Below, piece after piece: positions 43,090 through 51,672 of a DNA stretch of 64,000 nt. The first letter of the stretch is position 1; each line of letters opens with the position of its first letter. Both the position numbers and the translations under genes were made by a program. This DNA comes from CAIYRG01 sp965247505 (GTDB lineage Bacteria; Pseudomonadota; Alphaproteobacteria; Micropepsales; Micropepsaceae), in the NCBI GenBank assembly GCA_965247505.1, contig OZ252020.1, positions 1 through 64,000 of the forward strand, written 5' to 3'. Below the pieces are notes generated by a model that made no database searches, was not told the origin of the DNA, and worked only from the letters and a program-made list of their open reading frames with translations.

Positions 43090-43923
43090 CTACGACGTGG
43101 GAAATGACAAGGTGTAGCCCTGACTATTCCATTTCTTGATTACATAGTCATAAAATTCATCGTAGGGTTTTGCTCCACACAATTCCAAAAGCTCGGCGCC
43201 AACCATCGTAAAGATTGTACATCCGATTTCCATCTCAAAGTTATCCGTTGGATACTCGACATGAACCTCCTTACCAAAATAAGAATAACCAGAATGCTTT
43301 GGCTGGGGATCCGTTACGTACCCTGTCGTACTAGCATATGTGATTAGTCCTAATGAAGCCAAGTGAGTTAGAGCATCGAAGTTCAATCCACGCGCCGAAA
43401 AAATCTCATCGTCCCGATCAAGGATCAGCGGGTAGTAAAGATCCAATCTCCAGACAAGCGAGCAAAGGTTTGTAAGCAGTTGAGCGTCAGCCTTACTCAA
43501 AATGCTCACAACATCTATTGTTCGTCTTGAGAATTTTCCTGGCTGGTTAGCCTCGCCAGATAGGATATTCGACCAGAGGGATTGCATTTCGTCGTCGGAC
43601 ACCAACCTGGCACGATCAAAGAAATACGAAAACCAATCTTTCTCGATGTCCTCCGGTTTGGCCTGATGAGTTAGATTCGGGATCGCCTTTGCAGTAATCG
43701 ACTCGATATTTTCCTGTTTCTGAACTTCTTCGTGCATCAGACGATTTTTCGCGCGCTCCATTATAGAGCCGGCCTCAACGGCTCCGGTTGTTCTAATGAT
43801 CCCTGCTTGCGACTTTGCCTTTGCTACCCGCACGATCTGCCAAGGTTTAGCAATTCCCCCGACGGCATCTGAAACTTTTTCCACAAGTGTAGTCGCAGGC
43901 TTCGCTAAACCGGCGAAGTCCAT
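43090..43923 (-). CDS. DUF2806-like protein of unknown function
   Basis: The 277-residue soluble protein uses the ATG at 43923 (MDFAGLAKPATTLVEKVSDA); 43953 is an alternative. The frame further upstream reads into an IS end. KPEDIEKDWFSYFFDRARLV, then SDDEMQSLWSNILSGEANQP and GKFSRRTIDVVSILSKADAQ is the DUF2806-type core (W-x-x-x-F-F-D, S-D-x-E-M-Q-x-L-W-x-x-I-L-x-G-E, P-G-x-F-S-x-R-T). No enzymatic motif is visible. Proteins of this kind are scattered and often lie near mobile DNA. It is the last gene before an IS3 insertion and has no partner. AT-richer codon use than its neighbours suggests transfer. Confidence 0.65.
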   Translation of the reverse strand: MDFAGLAKPATTLVEKVSDAVGGIAKPWQIVRVAKAKSQAGIIRTTGAVEAGSIMERAKNRLMHEEVQKQENIESITAKAIPNLTHQAKPEDIEKDWFSYFFDRARLVSDDEMQSLWSNILSGEANQPGKFSRRTIDVVSILSKADAQLLTNLCSLVWRLDLYYPLILDRDDEIFSARGLNFDALTHLASLGLITYASTTGYVTDPQPKHSGYSYFGKEVHVEYPTDNFEMEIGCTIFTMVGAELLELCGAKPYDEFYDYVIKKWNSQGYTLSFPTS

Positions 43924-44341
43924 ATTTATTAGGGGACCACCTTCTTTGGGCATGGCGCATGATAAAGTTGGATTCGCTAAGGAAGTGAACCGTGGTAAGC
44001 TGCCCGTGAGAAGCTGCTTCCGAAATCTATTCTCACTTTTCGAGGTTGCTCGCGGTCGTTGGTGAAGACTGGACCCTGCTGACGAAAGTGGAGGCGTCCT
44101 GCGATAGGATTTTGATCGCAGGAGGTGCAAATGTCGAAGCAGAATGGGAACAAGGGCCGGCGGTTTGATCGGGCCTTCAAGGAAGAAGCCGTCCGTCTTT
44201 TACAGACGAGCGAGCGCAGGCAGCGGCAGATAGCAGGAGATCTTGGGATCAGCGTGTCTGACGTCAGCGCCTTTGGGACGAATTGAGGTAATTGCATAAC
44301 GGAGGATTTCTGGCTCATCGTAGTGACCGAAGGGAACGAAG

Positions 44342-44716
44342 ATGAGACAGAAATCAATGAGCAAGAACGACCCGGCGGAGAGAACGGTTCGGGATATTCG
44401 GCGCAAGACACGCAAGCAGTATACGGCTGAGGAGAAGATCCGGATCGTGGTGTCGGGCCTGCGCGGCGAGGAGAGCATCGCCGCCTTGTGCCGCCGCGAG
44501 GGCATCGCCGAGGGTCTGTATTACAGCTGGTCGAAAGAGTTTTTGGAAGCGGGCAAGAAGCGGCTCGCCGGCGACACCGGGCGCCAAGCGACCTCGGGCG
44601 AGGTTAAAGGCCTGCGCCAGGAGATGCGCGACTTGAAGGAGTTGGTCGCCGAACTTTCGCTGGAGAACCGTCTTCTCAAAAAAAATATGATCGGGCATGG
44701 GGGAGGCGAGGAATGA
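44342..44716 (+). CDS. Transposase OrfA of the inserted element
   Basis: The 124-residue HTH protein reads TRKQYTAEEKIRIVVSGLRG, then EESIAALCRREGIAEGLYYS, which is the HTH. A C-terminal coiled coil follows (LRQEMRDLKELVAELSLENR). An A8 run at about 44678-44685, just before the stop, is a likely −1 frameshift site for an OrfAB fusion. It overlaps orfB by 4 bases. Confidence 0.9.
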   Translation: MRQKSMSKNDPAERTVRDIRRKTRKQYTAEEKIRIVVSGLRGEESIAALCRREGIAEGLYYSWSKEFLEAGKKRLAGDTGRQATSGEVKGLRQEMRDLKELVAELSLENRLLKKNMIGHGGGEE

Positions 44717-45693
44717 GGTATCCCGCATCCGAGAAGCTGGAGATCATCCGCCTGGTCGAGCAGTCCCACCTGGGCGTCGGGTCCACTTTGGACAAGCTGG
44801 GCATTCCGAAGACCACCTTTTATCGCTGGTACGATCGCTTTCTGGCCTTTGGCGACGCCGGTCTTGAGGATCGCAACAGCAGCCCGGGCCGGATGTGGAA
44901 CCGGATCCCGGATGATGTCCGGGGGCAGATCATCGATCTTGCCCTGGAGGAGACGCAACTGTCGCCCCGGGAACTGGCCGTCAGGTTTACGGACACCAGG
45001 GGCTACTTTGTCTCGGAAGCCTTGGTTTACCGGCTTCTCAAGGCCCACGGCCTGATCACCAGCCCCGCTTTCGTGGTCATCAAGGCAGTCGATGAGTTCC
45101 GCGACAAGACCACGGCGCCGAACCAGCTGTGGCAGACCGACTTCACCTATCTCAAGGTCATCGGCTGGGGCTGGTTTTACCTGTCGACCATCCTGGACGA
45201 CTATTCCCGCTACATCATTGCTTGGAAGCTCTGCACCAACATGACGGCGGACGATGTGACGGCAACACTGAAGTTGGCGCTAGAAGCCTCAGGCTGCAAT
45301 CGCGCCAATGTCGTCCACAAGCCGAGGCTGCTCAGCGACAACGGCTCGTCCTATATCTCCGGCGATCTGGCTGAATGGCTCGAGGACCACGGTATGGATC
45401 ACGTTCGGGGCGCACCGTATCACCCGCAAACCCAGGGCAAGATCGAGCGCTGGCATCAAACGCTGAAGAACCGGATCCTGCTTGAAAATTATTATCTACC
45501 CGGCGATCTCGAAAACCAGATCAGCGCCTTCGTCGATCACTACAACAACCAACGCTACCACGAGAGCATCGGCAACGTAACTCCAGCCGACGCCTACTTT
45601 GGACGCCACACCGCCATCATCGAAAAGAGAAAAAGGATCAAAAAACTGACCACCCAAAACCGCCGCTTGAACCATCAACGCCAAGCGGCTTAA
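44713..45693 (+). CDS. Transposase OrfB (rve integrase core) of the inserted element
   Basis: The 326-residue protein has an N-terminal HTH (SEKLEIIRLVEQSHLGVGST … GIPKTTFYRWYDRF) and an rve DDE core: QLWQTDFTYLKVIGWGWFYL (Asp), RLLSDNGSSYISGDLAEWLE (Asp), YHPQTQGKIERWHQTLKNRI (Glu). The basic tail ends KKLTTQNRRLNHQRQAA. Two-ORF organisation suggests IS3; the TGT…ACA ends and 8-bp duplication suggest IS481, so the family name is left open. Confidence 0.9.
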   Translation: MRYPASEKLEIIRLVEQSHLGVGSTLDKLGIPKTTFYRWYDRFLAFGDAGLEDRNSSPGRMWNRIPDDVRGQIIDLALEETQLSPRELAVRFTDTRGYFVSEALVYRLLKAHGLITSPAFVVIKAVDEFRDKTTAPNQLWQTDFTYLKVIGWGWFYLSTILDDYSRYIIAWKLCTNMTADDVTATLKLALEASGCNRANVVHKPRLLSDNGSSYISGDLAEWLEDHGMDHVRGAPYHPQTQGKIERWHQTLKNRILLENYYLPGDLENQISAFVDHYNNQRYHESIGNVTPADAYFGRHTAIIEKRKRIKKLTTQNRRLNHQRQAA

Positions 45694-45766
45694 CATCAAA
45701 CAAAGATGAGCCAGATCCTCCCTTATGAAACACGCTCAACAGTCCCATTTGTTTTGATGACGGACA

Positions 45767-46817
45767 GATCAGCGTCAGCGCGCTCGGCCGCTGGGTCGCA
45801 GAATTGCGTGAGGAGGATTTGCTTTCCGGTCCGCATGAGGATGCAGCGAAGGAGATTACCCGCCTACGCCGAGAGCGTGATCTGGCCCGTCAGGAACGTG
45901 ATCTCCTAAAAAAAGCGCTGGCACAGGCGCGCCAGGGAAAGTCGATGAGGTTCCGGTTCATCGACGCGGAGAGGGCCGGGTTGGCGATGCCGATATTCCG
46001 CCTGTGCAGACTGCTGCAGGTCAGCGTCTCAGGCTTCTACGCTTGGCGCAATCGCGGCCCAAGCCAGCGACAGCTCGATGACATGGTTCTACTCGCCCAT
46101 GTCCGGGCAGCCTTTCGGCGCAGCCGCGAGAGCTACGGTGCAGAGCGGGTCCATCACGAGCTTGCCGAGAATGGGATCGAGGTTGGACGCCATAGGGTGG
46201 CTCGGCTGATGCGGGGAAATGGGTTGTCTCCAAAACGGAAACAGAAGTTCAAAAAGACGACGGACAGCCAGCACAACAAGGCCGTCGCATCGAACCTTCT
46301 CGACCAGAACTTCTCCGCCGAGGCACCCAACGAGAAATGGGCTGCCGACATCAGCTATATCTGGACGGCACAGGGCTGGCTGTACCCGGCCGTCATGCTC
46401 GACCTCTACTCCCGGTGCGTCATCGGCTGGGCCGTGGGCGCTCGCATGACCAGCGACCTGCCGCTCAGGGCGCTTAACCGTGCTATCGGGCTGCGCCAAC
46501 CTGGCGCCGGTGTGATCCACCATAGCGATCGGGGAAGCCAGTACTGCTCAGACGCATACCAGGCGCGCCTCGGTGAACTCGGTTTCCTCGCCTCAATGAG
46601 CGGTAAGGGAAATTGCTATGATAACGCCGTCGTCGAGACCTTCTTCAAAACCATCAAGTCAGAACTGATCTGGAGGACTGTGTTCATGTCAAGAAGCCAA
46701 GCTGAAACTGCCATAGCCGGATACATCGACGGGTTCTATAATCCAGTCCGTCGGCACTCGACGCTGGACTTCACAAGCCCCGTCAAATTCGAGGCAGAAG
46801 CAATGCAAACGGTGTAG
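45767..46817 (+). CDS. IS3 OrfA-OrfB in-frame fusion (5' end interrupted)
   Basis: The frame runs SVSALGRWVAELREEDLLSG, then …ERDLLKKALAQARQGKSMRF and the complete OrfB to EAEAMQTV. Compared with 7323-8195, the segment after the A7 run is changed (CACAGGCGCGCC instead of CCTTCTTCGCC). The one-base increase fuses OrfA and OrfB into one frame. OrfB residues D, D and E are intact (WAADISYIWT, HHSDRGSQYC, AVVETFFKTI). A start usable without the interrupted N-terminus is the ATG-like codon near 45804 (337 residues). Confidence 0.85.
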
Positions 46818-47070
46818 GGCGCCTCCACTTTTCCTGGATGGGTCCAGGCAGCTGAAACCGAGCTAGAGCGGGGTTGCCGCCACAGGCACTAATGACGCTT
46901 CGTCCATCTTATCCCAATAGTCCCAGCAGTGCGGATGCAATGTTAGCGTTGCCCTGCAGGCCCGCTTTGGGTTAGGAGCGGACATTCCATGCTGCAGTGC
47001 GGGAGCCCGCTTTACCTCTGAAAGTAGGCATTCAGATCACACCACTTCGCTCAATATTACGACCTCGCCC

Positions 47071-48615
47071 CTACTCCCACTCGATGGTGCCGGGCGGTTT
47101 TGAGGTTACGTCATATACGACGCGGTTGATGCCTTTAACTTCGTTCACGATCCTTGTGGCGGTGCGCGATAGAAATTCATGGCTGAAGGGATAGGTGTCG
47201 GCGGTCATGCCGTCGGTCGATGTCACCGCGCGCAAGGCGCAGACATGTTCATAGGTGCGGTCATCGCCCATGACGCCGACGGTTTTGACCGGCAAGAGCA
47301 CAGCAAAACCCTGCCAAATCTCGTCATAAAGACCTGCCTTGCGGATTTCATCGAGATAGATGGTATCGGCTTTGCGCAAAGTCTCGAGCTTTTCTCCCGT
47401 AATTTCGCCCGGCACCCGAATGGTAAGGCCTGGGCCCGGAAAAGGATGCCGCCCGACAAAATGATCGGGCAGTCCTAGTTCGCGGCCAAGCTCGCGCACT
47501 TCGTCTTTGAAGAGCTCGCGCAGCGGCTCGACCAGTTTGAGCTTCATGCGTTCGGGCAGCCCGCCGACATTGTGATGCGATTTGATCGTCGCCGAAGGGC
47601 CGCCCAGCGCCGAGACGCTCTCGATAACATCAGGGTAAAGCGTTCCTTGGGCGAGAAATTCTGCGCCGCCGAGTTTTTTTTCTTCCGAGTCGAAGACATC
47701 AATGAAAGTCGCGCCAATGATTTTGCGTTTTTCTTCCGGATCCGAGACGCCCTCAAGGCGGTCCAAGAAAAGCTTGGACGCTTCGACGTGAACAAGCGGG
47801 ATATTGTAAGCCCCGCGAAAGAGCGAAACGACTTCGTCGGATTCGCCTGCGCGCATCAAACCAGTATCGACAAAGATGCAGGTGAGCTGCTCGCCGATCG
47901 CCTCGTGAATAAGAACTGCGGCCACAGAGGAATCCACCCCGCCCGACAACCCGCATATCACGCGGCCCTTGCCGACTTGTTTGCGGATACGCGCAATTTC
48001 CTCGGCGCGGAAGGTCTCCATATTCCAATCGGCGTCAATCCCAGCAACTTTTTGCGTGAAATTCTTGATCAGTGCAGCGCCGCGCGGCGTATGCACGACC
48101 TCGGGATGAAACATCACCCCATAAAAACGCCGTTTCTCGTCGGCAATCGCAGCGAAAGGCGCATTGGCGCTATGGGCAATGACTTTGAAGCCTTCGGGGA
48201 GCGCCGTTACGTGGTCGCCATGGCTCATCCAGACAGTATCGTGCGAACCGACCGGCCAAACGCCCTCGAATAGCGGACTTTCATCGCCAATTTCGATTTC
48301 GGCGCGGCCGAATTCGCGCTTGTCATGCGGCTCGACCTTACCGCCCAATTGCGTGACCAATGTCTGCTGGCCATAGCAAATACCGAGCACCGGAACGCCA
48401 AGCTTGAATACGCTTTCCGGCGCACGGGGGCTGCCCTCGCGCATTGTGGTGTCGGGTCCGCCGGAAAGAATAATTGCTTTCGGTTTGTCCTGTTCCAGCG
48501 CTTTTTGCGCGGAATGAAACGGTGCGACTTCGCAATAAACGCCCGCCTCGCGGACGCGGCGCACGATCAATTGTGTAACCTGGCTTCCAAAATCGATGAC
48601 GAGAACAGAGGCCAT
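47071..48615 (-). CDS. guaA: GMP synthase (glutamine-hydrolysing)
   Basis: The enzyme converts XMP to GMP using glutamine and ATP. It has 514 residues. The N-terminal class-I glutaminase has PVLGICYGQQTLVTQLGG (Cys nucleophile) and MFHPEVVHTPRG (His, Glu). The ATP-pyrophosphatase P-loop is VICGLSGGVDSSVAAVLIHE. The dimerisation domain ends with the conserved KPPGTIEWE. It forms a loose cluster with guaB (6.5 kb upstream) and rsmB. Confidence 0.97.
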   Translation of the reverse strand: MASVLVIDFGSQVTQLIVRRVREAGVYCEVAPFHSAQKALEQDKPKAIILSGGPDTTMREGSPRAPESVFKLGVPVLGICYGQQTLVTQLGGKVEPHDKREFGRAEIEIGDESPLFEGVWPVGSHDTVWMSHGDHVTALPEGFKVIAHSANAPFAAIADEKRRFYGVMFHPEVVHTPRGAALIKNFTQKVAGIDADWNMETFRAEEIARIRKQVGKGRVICGLSGGVDSSVAAVLIHEAIGEQLTCIFVDTGLMRAGESDEVVSLFRGAYNIPLVHVEASKLFLDRLEGVSDPEEKRKIIGATFIDVFDSEEKKLGGAEFLAQGTLYPDVIESVSALGGPSATIKSHHNVGGLPERMKLKLVEPLRELFKDEVRELGRELGLPDHFVGRHPFPGPGLTIRVPGEITGEKLETLRKADTIYLDEIRKAGLYDEIWQGFAVLLPVKTVGVMGDDRTYEHVCALRAVTSTDGMTADTYPFSHEFLSRTATRIVNEVKGINRVVYDVTSKPPGTIEWE

Positions 48616-48620
48616 GAAAT

Positions 48621-49070
48621 TTAGTCGACCACCATCGGCGAAGAAGCGTTTGCGCTTATCGCGTCGCGAACTTCCGCGGCCTCGGGACAGGCGGCTGCAC
48701 AGGCCTCATTGAGAATTTCGTGGCGCGCCTCGGCGCCTTCGACATCGCCTTGGCTCAGCGCGATAAGCGCTAGCCCTTTGTGGGCAATAGGATTTGCCGG
48801 GTCCAGCTCAAGCGCAATGTCGAAATATTTTTCAGCGAGATCCTGCTGAACGCTATTGGAATAAAATTCGGCAATGCCGAGATAGGGTTCAATCGTTGCC
48901 GGGGCGTAGATAATTGCCGATTGATATAGCTGAATGGCGCTCAAACTATCGCCACGGGTCGCAGCCTCCTCGGCCCGGCGCATATAGTCCTCGGTTTGCG
49001 CGAGCGCATTACCGCTTATCGCCAAAGCGATAACACTTCCCATAAGCGCCGATTTCCAGGTCAGGTTCAT
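48621..49070 (-). CDS. Exported tetratricopeptide-repeat protein
   Basis: The 149-residue protein starts at the ATG at 49070 behind GGAGTGTC. MNLTWKSALMGSVIALAISG…NALA is a signal peptide. The mature part has two or three TPR units (YMRRAEEAATRGDSLSAIQL, YQSAIIYAPATIEPYLGIAE, YFDIALELDPANPIAHKGLA). A C-terminal Cys pair (EACAAACPE) could form a disulphide. It is periplasmic with unknown partner. It lies between rsmB and guaA, 5 bases before guaA, so it is probably co-transcribed. Confidence 0.8.
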   Translation of the reverse strand: MNLTWKSALMGSVIALAISGNALAQTEDYMRRAEEAATRGDSLSAIQLYQSAIIYAPATIEPYLGIAEFYSNSVQQDLAEKYFDIALELDPANPIAHKGLALIALSQGDVEGAEARHEILNEACAAACPEAAEVRDAISANASSPMVVD

Positions 49071-49130
49071 GACACTCCGCAACTTCAAAGCCGTATCACG
49101 CTCTAACATCAAGGGGCTTTGCCAGCTAAT

Positions 49131-50396
49131 TCAGTTCCGCGCAAGCACGCAAGCAAAGAAGCCGTCCGTCCCTGTCGTTGCCGGAGTACCCACAAAAAAA
49201 TGGCCCAAACCGGGCGGTGACTTTGTGCCCACGGCGCTCGTCCAAAGGGAAGAGGCATCCTTGGTTTCAAAACCCTTGATGCGGCTTTGAAAGGCGGCGA
49301 TTTGGTCGGTATTTTCTTTGGGCAGGATCGAGCAGGTCGCATAGACAAGACGCCCGCCCTTGCGGACATAGCTCGAGGCGCGTTCCAGCAAATGCGATTG
49401 CAGCGAAGCAAAGGCTTTTAGTTGCTCCTCCTTCAGGCGCCATTTCATCTCCGGGCTGCGCCGCCAAGTGCCCGAGCCGCTGCACGGTGCATCGACAAAG
49501 ACGATGTCGAATTTTCCTTGCGGTTTTTCTTTGCCCAAAACGCGGCTACGAATGATATTTGCGCCTGCACGTCTTGCACGCGGAGCAAGCTGCGCTAGAC
49601 GCTTTGCATCATTATCGCAGGCGACAATCTCACCCTTATTTTGCATGTGGGCCGCGAGCGCCAGCGATTTTCCGCCCGCGCCCGCTGCCAGGTCGAGCAC
49701 GCGCATGCCGGGCTCAGCGCCGCAAACGAGTGCTGCGATCTGAGAGGCCTCATCTTGAATTTCGATGGCGCCGGTCTGAAAGAACTGGGTGTAGCGCAGC
49801 GCCCCCAAGCCCTTGGATGTTGGGATGCGGATACCATACGGCGAATAAGGCGTCGGCGCGGCGTTAAAATCCAGCGAGCGCAATCCCGTCAACATGTCAT
49901 CACGCTCCGCACGCAATGTATTGACGCGCAAATCGACAGGGGCGCGTGCGAGCATTGCCTGCATCTGAGGCACGGTTTTCTCGCCGAAAGCGCGCTGTAA
50001 TTCGTCCTCCAGCCATTTCGGATAGCCGCCGCGAACATGGTTGGGCGGATCTTCCCTACACGGAGTATTTAGGGCTGATTGCTCCTCCTCGCCTAAAGGT
50101 TCGGGGCCGTAATTGCCTCGCGCAAAGAGCTCTTTGATCTCTTTAGCGGACAGCCCTTCATCCAACAGGCTTGCAATCAATACCGAGCGCGGCGCTTCGG
50201 ATTTCATACGCCAGGCGAATTCGGCGTGGCGGCGCAAAGCGCCATAGACGCGCTCCGAGATGGCCGCGCGATCTTTCGATCCTGCAAAGCGCCGGCCCGA
50301 AAACCAATATTTGAGGTAACGATCGACCGGCTGTTGGGTCTGAAGCGCGTCGGTCAAGATTTCGATAGCAGCTTGCAGCCGCGCTTCCGGGGTCAT
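49131..50396 (-). CDS. rsmB: 16S rRNA m5C methyltransferase RsmB-like (Nop2/Sun family)
   Basis: The 421-residue protein starts at the ATG at 50396 (MTPEARLQAAIEILTDALQT); the open frame extends further up but only through repeat DNA. A NusB-like N-terminal domain precedes the SAM fold: MRVLDLAAGAGGKSLALAAH, IVFVDAPCSGSGTWRRSPEM (PCSG Cys) and GRLVYATCSILPKENTDQIA (TCS catalytic Cys). It has the class-typical place between guaB and guaA. Confidence 0.9.
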   Translation of the reverse strand: MTPEARLQAAIEILTDALQTQQPVDRYLKYWFSGRRFAGSKDRAAISERVYGALRRHAEFAWRMKSEAPRSVLIASLLDEGLSAKEIKELFARGNYGPEPLGEEEQSALNTPCREDPPNHVRGGYPKWLEDELQRAFGEKTVPQMQAMLARAPVDLRVNTLRAERDDMLTGLRSLDFNAAPTPYSPYGIRIPTSKGLGALRYTQFFQTGAIEIQDEASQIAALVCGAEPGMRVLDLAAGAGGKSLALAAHMQNKGEIVACDNDAKRLAQLAPRARRAGANIIRSRVLGKEKPQGKFDIVFVDAPCSGSGTWRRSPEMKWRLKEEQLKAFASLQSHLLERASSYVRKGGRLVYATCSILPKENTDQIAAFQSRIKGFETKDASSLWTSAVGTKSPPGLGHFFVGTPATTGTDGFFACVLARN

Positions 50397-50513
50397 GGGA
50401 GTATTTCCGCTGGAGTGCTGGTGATTGCCGCGATGTCTATAGAGAGTCGCTACTGATGTCCAAACGAGGGCAATGCATTCAAGAACTCCACGCCGCAGCC
50501 ACACCCGCGTTTC

Positions 50514-50660
50514 ACCTCCCCCTCGCGGGGAGGTCGGCGAGCATATGACGCAGTCATTGCAAGACGGGTGGGGGTACTTTGGCACCCCCCCCCACCCGAT
50601 CCGCTTTCTCGCTGCGCGCTCAAGCGGATCGACCTCCCCGCGCAGGGGGGAGGTAAAAAA
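50514..50660. repeat. Pair of facing palindromic repeats
   Basis: ACCTCCCCCTCGCGGGGAGG (50515) faces CCTCCCCGCGCAGGGGGGAG (50633). Between them are ATGACGCAGTCATTGCAAGA, a G-run and the inverted pair ATCCGCTTTCTCGC … CAAGCGGATCG. The module is almost a mirror of 37624-37792. The stretch 50397-50704 holds no gene besides these repeats. Confidence 0.8.
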
Positions 50661-50704
50661 GCTGTTCGCTTGTATTTTTCCCATTCGGCACGTAGAGACG
50701 AAAT

Positions 50705-51433
50705 GTGACCAGTCTCCTCCAGTCCATCCGTAAAAGGCTAACGCGCCTGCGCTCATTTCCCGTTTTGGGAAGGCATGAGGGAGCGAATTTCGTTCTCAAT
50801 CCGCGCAACTGGACTGATAACCGCGTCTTGGCGCGCGTGCCTTATGAAAAAACGCAATTCGATCATGCACGCAAAGAGACCGCCGCGCGCGATTTGGATT
50901 TAGTGATAGATATCGGCGCCAATTTCGGGCTTTACGCAATTGTCTTAGGGCAGGAGCCGAATGTGCGCGAGGTGATCGCCTTCGAGCCGGTCAAACGCAA
51001 TTACAATCAGCTTTGCGCCAATATTTTCGCCAATCGGCTTGATGACAAGATTACGGCCCATCGCTTGGCGCTTAGCGATAAAAATGTTTCGGGCCAGACA
51101 ATTTTTATGGACCCCAAATCGACCAATCTGGCGCGCTTGGATGTCGCCACCGCAGACCGCCCCGCCAATGTCTTTCAAAAATCCGAGAAAATCGATGTTG
51201 CACGCTTCGACGATGTTTTGCCGCTTGAGGCCCGGCGCGCCTTTGTGAAGATCGATGTCGAGGGCGAAGCGGAGCGCTGTTTGTCCGGCATGGAAAATTT
51301 CTTCGCCAAAAACAAAGGCGTGGTGCAGATCGAGGTTTCAGATTGCGAGCCGGGAGTTCCCGCCATTATGGAGCACTATGGCTGGAAATTACTGCGCGTG
51401 ATCCATTTGGACCATCAGTTCGCGAAGGATTGA
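50705..51433 (+). CDS. FkbM-family methyltransferase
   Basis: The 242-residue SAM-dependent methyltransferase starts at GTG 50705; no better start is near. Motif I is DLVIDIGANFGLYAIVLGQE, motif II AFEPVKRNYNQL, and the FkbM signature is AFVKIDVEGEAERCLSGMEN. These enzymes O-methylate sugars or polyketides. No glycan cluster is present, so the substrate is unknown. It is the only plus-strand gene between rsmB and the GFA gene. Confidence 0.88.
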   Translation: MTSLLQSIRKRLTRLRSFPVLGRHEGANFVLNPRNWTDNRVLARVPYEKTQFDHARKETAARDLDLVIDIGANFGLYAIVLGQEPNVREVIAFEPVKRNYNQLCANIFANRLDDKITAHRLALSDKNVSGQTIFMDPKSTNLARLDVATADRPANVFQKSEKIDVARFDDVLPLEARRAFVKIDVEGEAERCLSGMENFFAKNKGVVQIEVSDCEPGVPAIMEHYGWKLLRVIHLDHQFAKD

Positions 51434-51439
51434 GGTGGG

Positions 51440-51632
51440 GTTATTCACCCTCACCCTTCGTCCCTCGACAAGCTCGGGATGAGGAGGCTCAGGGTGGGGG
51501 CTGTGTTTTTTCTCTACCAAAATTGTCATGGTCCGACTTGATCGGGCCACCCAGTGACCGTGCGTCCGCGCGGTCGAATGAAACCTATGCCCGCCTGGGT
51601 GGCCCGCTTTTGCGGGCCATGACAAGGAGAGC
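51440..51632. repeat. Intergenic repeat block: LVEG-type palindrome and GGCCCGC-type repeat
   Basis: TTCGTCCCTCGACAAGCTCG GGATGAGGAGG (51462 on) is the widespread repeat that translates as PELVEG. From 51523 to 51632, TCATGGTCCGACTTGATCGG and GGCCACCCAGT are mirrored by CTGGGTGGCCCGCTTTTGCG GGCCATGAC, making a ~110-bp imperfect palindrome. The short minus-strand open frame across this block (51389-51676) is a translation of the repeats and not a gene. Confidence 0.7.
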
Positions 51633-51672
51633 AGAGAATCTCCCCTACTCCCCCAGCACCACAAGCAAGGAC

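Larger units (their letters stand above)
44255..45766 (+). mobile_element. Two-ORF rve-type element (IS3/IS481-like) with 8-bp target duplication
   Basis: Ends TGTCTGACGTCAGCGCCTTT (44255) and, reversed, TGTCCGTCATCAAAACAAAT (45766) begin TGTC and share a GGGAC box. They are flanked by perfect GATCAGCG repeats (44247-44254 and 45767-45774). It is a clean, recent insertion. A partial copy lies at 17076-17244. Confidence 0.93.
44070..46846 (+). mobile_element. IS3-family element interrupted by a second element
   Basis: Termini TGGACCCTGCTGACGAAAGT (44070) and …TTTTCCTGGATGGGTCCA (46846) match the complete copy at 7294-8549. orfA starts near 44130 (MSKQNGNKGRRFDRAFKEEA) and is interrupted after codon ~41 by the element at 44255-45766. 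It resumes at 45767. Removing the insert and one 8-bp repeat restores the orfA sequence exactly. Confidence 0.92.
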
